From NCBI GenBank assembly GCA_964405335.1, contig CAYONP010000144.1, positions 1 to 9,287 on the forward strand: 9,287 nt of DNA, given 5' to 3'. This document shows positions 4,739 to 9,287 of this stretch, piece by piece (positions within the stretch are counted from its first letter, which is position 1; each line of letters begins with the position of its first letter). A program made the position numbers and the translations under genes. The notes under the pieces are model-generated. The model was not told the origin of the DNA, did no database searches, and saw only the letters and a list, made by a program, of their open reading frames with translations. The stretch is from CAYONP01 sp964405335 (GTDB lineage: Bacteria; Armatimonadota; UBA10988).

Positions 4739-5128
4739 ATGAGCCGACGTGACCGCCGGGCCGCGCTCCGCGCCGTCGAGGCGGCCATTGCCGATGCCAC
4801 CGGCAAGCTCGGCGACCCGCATGATGAGCCGCCGGTCGAGCCGGAGCCGGCCTCCGAGCCCGGGCCGCCGAGCGCCGAGGCGCTGCTGCCCGACGAGTGG
4901 CGCGCCCGGCTCGACGACGCGGCCGAGGCCGAGCCGGTCGAGGTGCATGGCGAGCGGGTGCGCCGGCACCTGCAGGAGGAGACGGTCTATCTGGCCACCC
5001 GCGTGCCCCGCTCACTGCGCGACGCGGTGCGCCGGCGGGCCGACCGGCTCGAGGTGACGATGCAGGACCTGATTGTCCTGGCCATGCGGTTGATCCTCGA
5101 CGCGACGGCGCGTGCCGCCGAGGAGTAG
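4739..5128 (+). CDS. small ribbon-helix-helix protein, ParG-like centromere-binding partner
   Basis: The protein has 129 residues from the ATG at 4739, chosen for its strong ribosome binding site; an upstream in-frame GTG at 4655 would overlap the ATPase gene. Residues 1-23 are basic and helical with RR pairs. Residues 24-48 are a P/E-rich flexible linker. The C-terminus is a ribbon-helix-helix fold: strand TVYLATRVP (82-90), helix SLRDAVRRRADRL (92-104), turn EVTMQD, and helix LIVLAMRLILDATAR (111-125). Such proteins bind DNA as dimers through the strand. A mobile N-tail plus a C-terminal ribbon-helix-helix domain directly behind a short ParA is the arrangement of ParG-type proteins. They bind the centromere, stimulate the ATPase through an arginine in the tail, and repress their own operon. 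These roles are inferred from family and context. At 129 residues it is longer than the roughly 75 of ParG because of the linker. Confidence 0.8.
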   Translation: MSRRDRRAALRAVEAAIADATGKLGDPHDEPPVEPEPASEPGPPSAEALLPDEWRARLDDAAEAEPVEVHGERVRRHLQEETVYLATRVPRSLRDAVRRRADRLEVTMQDLIVLAMRLILDATARAAEE

Positions 5129-5140
5129 GGCCGCGCGGCC
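5129..5140. terminator. GGCCGCGCGGCC palindrome between convergent genes
   Basis: The 13 bases between the two convergent stop codons (5128 and 5142) are almost entirely this perfect 12-base palindrome. It could stop transcription from both sides, but it has no loop or T-run, so the assignment rests on position. Confidence 0.25.
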
Positions 5141-5141
5141 G

Positions 5142-6329
5142 TCACGCCGGCGGCTCGGGAAACGGCTCGAGCCATCGCCGCCACAGCTCATCCGGCGCGA
5201 CGCCGAGGTTGAGCCCGCTGGTCACCCCCAACAAGCCCTCAGCGTCCGAGACGTAGGCGCCGAACGGCACGTCGAGTGCGTAGGGCGAGGGGCCGGGCTC
5301 GGGCTCGGCGATCCCTGCGGCCAACCGATGGAACACCACCACCAGGGTCTGGTCCAGCGGCCACTCGATGCCGGGCCGGTAGGTGAAGGCATGCCGAGTC
5401 GTCCGTCGTGGCAGCCAGACCCCGTCGACCAGTTCAGTGAACCCCTCGGCGACGTAGACCTCCGCGGCGGAGCGATCGCGCTCGGCGTCGACGACCCACC
5501 AGCGGTCGATCCTCACCGGCACGTAGCCCAGACCCGGGGCAAGCCACAGCTCGACCTCCAGTACCGCCAGATCCGGCGACTCGTCCCGCGCGGCGGTGAG
5601 TCGCACGACCTCGCAGGGAATCCCGGCGTGCTCGCGGGGATCGTCCGCGACGAGCCGCAGCCGATACCCCGCGAGCAGCTCGGCCCACCGTGCGGGGGCT
5701 TCGCCGTCGAGCGCGGTCTGCATCAGCCGGCCGATCGGCATGCCGCCGACACGCAGGCCGAGCGCATCCTCGAGGGACGAGTCGAGCTCGGCCGGATCGG
5801 CGGTCTGGTGGATGACGTCCAAACGCCCGGTCCGGCGGTTGAAGTGAACGGCACGCTGGCCGTCGTAGATTTCCGTCCGCACCGGCGGCGACCATCCGGG
5901 CGTCGGCGCGAAGCCGAGCAGATCCTCCGGGACGAGATCGTCGTCACCCGGAAGGCTGCCGAGCATGCCGCGCCCCCAAGGGCCCGGCCCGTCGGCCAGC
6001 ACGAGCGTGTCGGTGCGCCGCCGGCCGGGCTCGAGCGCAAAGCGGACCAGGGCCAGGCCGTGGTCGCCACAGGGCTCGTACTCCATTCCGAGGACAGCCA
6101 GATCCTGCGCCTGCGCCAAGTCGTGCGCCGGGCCTTTGAACGAGGTCGCGGAGAACAGCCCGCTCAGGGCAGTGACGGCCGCCTCGCGCGCGCAGAGGCG
6201 CTCGACGACCGCCGCGAGATCGACGTCGGCAGGCAGCTCTGCAGCGCCGGCGACGCCGGATACCGCAACATCACAGACTATTAGCAGCACGTACAAGCGG
6301 GCCGACCCACTGGCGAGCTGACCGACCAT
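5142..6329 (-). CDS. secreted LolA-like protein of unknown function
   Basis: The start at 6329 gives 395 residues beginning with a signal peptide: basic R11, a hydrophobic core to about residue 27 and a likely cleavage after AGAA (27-30). The frame is open further upstream, but that part is R/P-rich and unlike an N-terminus. Residues 40-65 (VVERLCAREAAVTALSGLFS and following) resemble the opening helix and strand of LolA/LolB-type outer-membrane lipoprotein-sorting folds. Later strand motifs such as LGYVPVRIDRWW and ELVDGVWLPRRTTRHAFTY, followed by VVVFHRLA, are common in exported proteins with that half-barrel fold. There is no lipobox. At 395 residues it is much longer than LolA (about 200), so it is not a simple LolA. 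No catalytic motif is visible. It is the last gene of the minus-strand run of exported proteins, separated by 282 bases from the propeller gene. Confidence 0.75.
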   Translation of the reverse strand: MVGQLASGSARLYVLLIVCDVAVSGVAGAAELPADVDLAAVVERLCAREAAVTALSGLFSATSFKGPAHDLAQAQDLAVLGMEYEPCGDHGLALVRFALEPGRRRTDTLVLADGPGPWGRGMLGSLPGDDDLVPEDLLGFAPTPGWSPPVRTEIYDGQRAVHFNRRTGRLDVIHQTADPAELDSSLEDALGLRVGGMPIGRLMQTALDGEAPARWAELLAGYRLRLVADDPREHAGIPCEVVRLTAARDESPDLAVLEVELWLAPGLGYVPVRIDRWWVVDAERDRSAAEVYVAEGFTELVDGVWLPRRTTRHAFTYRPGIEWPLDQTLVVVFHRLAAGIAEPEPGPSPYALDVPFGAYVSDAEGLLGVTSGLNLGVAPDELWRRWLEPFPEPPA

Positions 6330-6611
6330 CCCCTGCTCCAACCGAGCCCCCGGCGGACGCGCCGAAGGTGGTCCGACGAGTGTGCCCGATGGTGCACGGC
6401 GGCGCAAGTGCCGTGGGTACGGGGTGGTTTGACTTCACGCGTCCGCGAGGGCCGACCTGGCGAATGCCCGCGAGCAGCTCGGCCCGCGCACGACGCAGCG
6501 AGACGGCTGTCAGCGACCACCCGCCCGGGTCGTAGGTGGTGGGTATGCCACTTGAACCGACCGCAATCGGCCGTTATGCGGGCCTATGCGCCTTGTCGCG
6601 CGCAGCGTGCC
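6330..6611. other. intergenic region before the LolA-like gene
   Basis: No gene can be supported here; the open frames are antisense shadows or extensions of the neighbouring genes. Immediately before 6329 the minus strand reads TTGGAGCAGGGG, which contains an acceptable GGAG ribosome binding site. No clear -35/-10 pair for the minus strand was found. The gap is long enough to hold a separate promoter for the LolA-like gene. Confidence 0.4.
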
Positions 6612-7652
6612 TCAACCATCCTGCGCCGGCGACCACATCGCCACCGGCGTCGGGTCGGGGCGGGTCAGCAGCCGGGGCGGGCCGCCCTCGACCGGGCAGA
6701 CCCACAGCACCGTCGCGCGCGGGTCGCCCTCGCGCTGCGTCCAGTAATCGTGAGAGAAGACGAACGTCGTGCCGTCCGGGGTCAGGTCCAGCGTTACCGT
6801 GCCGCTACGGCGAGTTCGGATCCGCCGCGTCGCGTCCGGATAGTCGACCAGCGGGACGAGGGCCGTCTCCTGCGCCCCGGTCTCGGGATCGATCCACACG
6901 TTGCGGCCCTCGCGGATGTGGGAGGTGCCCAGCAGCCGGCCGTCGGGAGCGCGCCGCAGGCGCTGGCCGTGGGCGAAGGGATCGATCAGCGCGACCGCCT
7001 CGGCGCCCGGCTCCACCCGCTCGAACCGGAACAGGGTGTAAGTTCGGCGCTGGTAATCGGGCCGATAGAGCGCCGCGAAGAGCCGGCCGGCACGGTCTGA
7101 ACAGAGCCCGCCCCAGCTCTCCAGCGGGTTCGGGCGCTCGACCAGCACCGTGATGGCGTCCGGCTCGGCCGGATCGAGGAGCAGCAGCGCCGGCTCGCCG
7201 ACGACGCAGTGACGCGTGAACACCAACCGGCCGTCGTCTAGCCAGGTGACGCTCCCATAGTTGGTCCGATGCCCCTGTCGCCCCGGCTCGGCCCGCCAAC
7301 GCCGGCGCTCGCCCGTGGCCAGGTCCAGCACCACCAGCTCGCCGGCGGCGCAGTAGGCGATCTGCCGCCCGTCGGCCGACCAGGCTGCGGCGGTGACGTT
7401 GGCGGTCTCCAGGCAGGCGAGCCCGTCGCCGTCCCACCGCACCATGAACAGGGCGTTGGTCTGCGCCTGCTCGGCGCTCCGGCCGACCGCCGGGCGGGTC
7501 GAGACGAACAGCACCTGATGGCCGTCTGGCGAGATGGTGGGCTGCTGGTCCTCGAACAGCCGCTCCTGACCCGCGCACGCCGCCGCCAGAACCACCACCA
7601 AAACGAGCGCCCTGACCGGCGCCCGGCTACCGCGCCAGCTCGCCAACCCCAT
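6612..7652 (-). CDS. exported TolB-like beta-propeller (PD40) protein
   Basis: The ATG at 7652 gives 346 residues; GGGAG lies about 7 bases upstream, and the in-frame TTG at 7658 is too close to that site. Residues 1-30 form a signal peptide (ALVLVVVLAAACAGQE); the cysteine at 26 makes a weak lipobox possible. The rest is built of propeller blades with the PD40/TolB signature: QPTISPDGHQVLFVSTR (37-53), AAWSADGRQIAYCAAGELVV, then TLDLTPDGTTFVFSHDYW toward the end and a final blade with RLLTRPDPTPVAMWSP. Such proteins fold into a six- or seven-blade wheel in the periplasm or outside the cell and usually mediate protein contacts. There is no TolB N-terminal domain and no Tol-Pal gene nearby, so this is not TolB itself. 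The start overlaps the previous gene by 26 bases, which suggests translational coupling. Confidence 0.85.
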   Translation of the reverse strand: MGLASWRGSRAPVRALVLVVVLAAACAGQERLFEDQQPTISPDGHQVLFVSTRPAVGRSAEQAQTNALFMVRWDGDGLACLETANVTAAAWSADGRQIAYCAAGELVVLDLATGERRRWRAEPGRQGHRTNYGSVTWLDDGRLVFTRHCVVGEPALLLLDPAEPDAITVLVERPNPLESWGGLCSDRAGRLFAALYRPDYQRRTYTLFRFERVEPGAEAVALIDPFAHGQRLRRAPDGRLLGTSHIREGRNVWIDPETGAQETALVPLVDYPDATRRIRTRRSGTVTLDLTPDGTTFVFSHDYWTQREGDPRATVLWVCPVEGGPPRLLTRPDPTPVAMWSPAQDG

Positions 7653-9006
7653 CGTCAATCTCCCGCGGCGAGCGGTCCTCCGGCGCAGGCTGGTACCTCG
7701 GCCAGGTCGGACGGATGTGCAGCCGGCGCTGGTCAGGCTCCCAATCGACCGTCGCCTCCGCCGCCGCGGCCACGGCGGTCAGCGGTAGCCAGGCCTCGCC
7801 ATCGATCACCCTCGCCGCGTCCTTCGCTCGCCGGACGGTCCGCACGCCGCTCAGTAAGAACCCGGTTTCGTCCTCCTCGATCCGCACGCCCATCAGCCAG
7901 GCGAACCAACTCGGCACGAACAGGCGGCCGGCTTGGTCGACGTGCGGCCGTGGGTGGATGATGCCCCAGTGGAGCAGACCTTCGATGGCGATGGTCCATG
8001 GCCGCGGAGACGGATCGACGTCGAGGTAAACCGCAAGCTGCTCCGCAGAGATTCTGAAGTCCTGAGGATCGGCAAGGATGCCCTGCTCTACGCCAAGCAC
8101 ATCGCCGGTGTTCGCGTGAATGTCCACCAGCATCACGTCGCTCCAGCGAGTGTCTTGGCCGGTGACCACGTGCTCCTCAGGTAGCCAGCCAACGGAGACC
8201 GTCCACACCGGCACGAAGTGCTGCTCGCTGCGACGGCTGGCGAGGAGGGCACTCGACACGCGCGTGACGTCGGCGAAGCCAGCCCCTTCGCGCCTTGCCG
8301 CAGCGACCGCTATCGCAGTCGCTGCTTCCCTGGTGATGCGCGGCGGCCATTCGAAGTCATACTCCAAGCGGACGCGCGAGAACTGCCACACGCCCCCGCT
8401 CGTGGAACGGATGACCACGCGAGCACGATCGTTGTTTGGTGACTGAAGACCCGCCGGGAGACCCTCCGATCTTGTGAAGCCAACATCAATATAGTCACAG
8501 TACCGCGGGTAATTACCACGCTCAACCAAATCTCCCGTCAGTCCTGGGAGCCTCAGTGATACCGCGTACCGCTCCAATTCCACGTCGGGCTCGCGTGCTC
8601 GAAACTCCGCCTGGGCGATGCCGATCGCTTCGGCGATAGTCAGCATGTCGCTCACATCGCCAGTTGGTGCCCAGCCGAGCTCCCTCGGACCGTGGCGCTC
8701 GCAAGATCTCGCCACAACCCGCCGCGACCATGGATCGACGGCGAACCAGACGCCGTCTGCTCGTGCATCGACGCTTCGCAGGATGTGCAGCGGCCAAGGC
8801 AAAACCTGCAGCTCAGCCCGCTTAACCACAACGTCCAGCCCGGCATAGACCAGTTCCAGATCCGGCACGCCCTCGGCGGCCAGCACCACTGCCCTCGCTT
8901 CATCCGGCCGCGCTGGTTGCACCTGTTGCCCGCCACAATGTCGCGGCACCACTAGCGCCGCCGCGACAACGAGTGCCGGGATGCGGCGACCTCCCATCAT
9001 GGCCAT
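7627..9006 (-). CDS. exported protein with PepSY-like repeats and a C-terminal copper-amine-oxidase-N-like stalk domain
   Basis: The start at 9006 has AAGGAG 9 bases upstream and gives 459 residues; an in-frame GTG far upstream (9132) lies inside the preceding gene. A signal peptide covers about residues 1-28 (RRIPALVVAAALVVP). Two segments resemble PepSY/YcdB-type modules: DMLTIAEAIGIAQAEF (120-135) with following strands, and PPRITREAATAIAVAAARRE (221-240) leading to HFVPVWTVSVG (263-273) and VMLVDIHANTGDVLGVEQG (291-309), the usual conserved end. Residues 361-432 look like the copper amine oxidase N-terminal (stalk) domain: RLFVPSWFAWLMGVRIE, GEAWLPLTAVAAAAEATVDW and EPDQRRLHI. PepSY modules are thought to bind or inhibit peptidases, and stalk domains to attach proteins at the cell surface. 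The combined function is unknown. It is likely translated together with the propeller protein. Confidence 0.8.
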   Translation of the reverse strand: MAMMGGRRIPALVVAAALVVPRHCGGQQVQPARPDEARAVVLAAEGVPDLELVYAGLDVVVKRAELQVLPWPLHILRSVDARADGVWFAVDPWSRRVVARSCERHGPRELGWAPTGDVSDMLTIAEAIGIAQAEFRAREPDVELERYAVSLRLPGLTGDLVERGNYPRYCDYIDVGFTRSEGLPAGLQSPNNDRARVVIRSTSGGVWQFSRVRLEYDFEWPPRITREAATAIAVAAARREGAGFADVTRVSSALLASRRSEQHFVPVWTVSVGWLPEEHVVTGQDTRWSDVMLVDIHANTGDVLGVEQGILADPQDFRISAEQLAVYLDVDPSPRPWTIAIEGLLHWGIIHPRPHVDQAGRLFVPSWFAWLMGVRIEEDETGFLLSGVRTVRRAKDAARVIDGEAWLPLTAVAAAAEATVDWEPDQRRLHIRPTWPRYQPAPEDRSPREIDDGVGELAR

Positions 9007-9019
9007 GTAGTCAGACTCC

Positions 9020-9287
9020 TTAGGTGCTCTTCGGCAATCCTCTCTGCGGGGTTGGCCAGGTAGACATCTCCAGCCGATCTGGCGTAGTACCGTGGTGCGT
9101 CTCGATGTCCTTCTGGTTGCTCTGTCTGACACCAGAACTGGTTCTCGTGGGCGAGCTCAGGACGAAGAACCAGTCACCCCGCACCACGCCAGACCCCGGC
9201 ATGTTGCGCCGATCGGTGTACGGGAGCCGAGCCGACGCCGGAAGCTGGTACTCGCGAATGTCTGCATCCCCGTCGCGGATACGGACC
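9020..9287 (-). CDS. 3' end of an unrecognised gene (start outside window)
   Basis: A minus-strand frame is open from the window edge to the TAA at 9022-9020, 88 codons. Third positions are mostly G or C, which supports coding. The visible part includes ADIREYQLPASARLPYTDRR, then GVVRGDWFFVLSSPT, and a polar end with many T, S, Q and R. No domain is recognised; the alternating strand-like WFFVLSS segment would fit a beta-rich or propeller protein but this is weak. The stop codon overlaps the AAGGAG ribosome binding site of the next gene, so the two genes are very probably in one operon. Confidence 0.6.
   Translation of the reverse strand, partial: VRIRDGDADIREYQLPASARLPYTDRRNMPGSGVVRGDWFFVLSSPTRTSSGVRQSNQKDIETHHGTTPDRLEMSTWPTPQRGLPKST

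Noticed and set aside
3946..4806. 286-codon minus-strand ORF opposite the ParA-like gene
   Set aside because: The plus strand encodes an unmistakable ParA ATPase with a ribosome binding site; the opposite frame has no motif.
5112..6284. 390-codon plus-strand ORF
   Set aside because: It is antisense to the LolA-like gene over its whole length. The minus-strand frame has a signal peptide, normal composition and a plausible start; the plus-strand product is low-complexity R/P/G/H-rich.
6408..7961. plus-strand ORFs of 230 codons each (6408-7100 and 7269-7961)
   Set aside because: Both are shadows of the propeller and PepSY-like genes on the other strand, with R/P/A-rich low-complexity products.
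1..9287. tRNA genes, rRNA, CRISPR arrays and insertion-sequence ends
   Set aside because: I looked for tRNA arm patterns, regularly spaced repeats and transposase genes with terminal inverted repeats on both strands and saw none that hold up.

Overview
The window comes from a GC-rich bacterium. Most genes have third codon positions that are largely G or C and start after AGGAG-like ribosome binding sites. The set of secreted proteins (a PepSY-like/stalk-domain protein, a TolB-like propeller protein, a LolA-like protein), an RHS protein and a phytanoyl-CoA dioxygenase family protein would fit a free-living member of a phylum such as Armatimonadota or Planctomycetota. That placement is inference from gene content only. 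No rRNA, tRNA or CRISPR array is visible.

Left part (1-1968, + strand): the 3' end of an RHS-repeat gene runs in from the left edge. It ends in the usual core-closing motifs and then a 115-residue cysteine-rich tail with a different base composition. Next is a small, relatively AT-rich gene with a perfect-looking ribosome binding site and one membrane segment, in the position where polymorphic-toxin systems keep an immunity gene. It is followed by a broken piece of RHS core (YD repeats, stop at 1880). The order RHS tip, small gene, displaced core fragment is what is seen at classical rhs loci. This is the best candidate in the window for an undescribed toxin/immunity-type pair, but no toxin fold is recognised.

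Middle part (1969-4044, - strand): a complete phytanoyl-CoA dioxygenase-like gene with its Fe(II)/2-oxoglutarate residues is preceded by four very short minus-strand ORFs (2811-3630). These have good codon usage but no recognisable family; they look like a compact or decaying mobile-element (possibly phage tail) remnant. The roughly 410 bases from 3631 to 4044 carry no convincing gene but hold two notable inverted repeats.

Partition cassette (4045-5128, + strand): a short ParA-type ATPase without an N-terminal DNA-binding domain is followed by a small protein with a C-terminal ribbon-helix-helix domain. This is the layout of type Ib (ParF/ParG-like) partition modules of plasmids and other mobile elements. 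The structured DNA upstream is the natural place for its operator/centromere, although no iterated sites were found by eye.

Right part (5129-9287, - strand): a run of genes reads leftward. It starts with the 3' end of an unrecognised gene whose stop overlaps the ribosome binding site of the next gene, then a secreted PepSY-like plus copper-amine-oxidase-N-terminal-like (stalk) protein. A TolB-like beta-propeller protein overlaps it by 26 bases, and after a 282-base gap comes a secreted LolA-like protein. The first three look like one operon for exported proteins; the fourth may belong to the same functional group.
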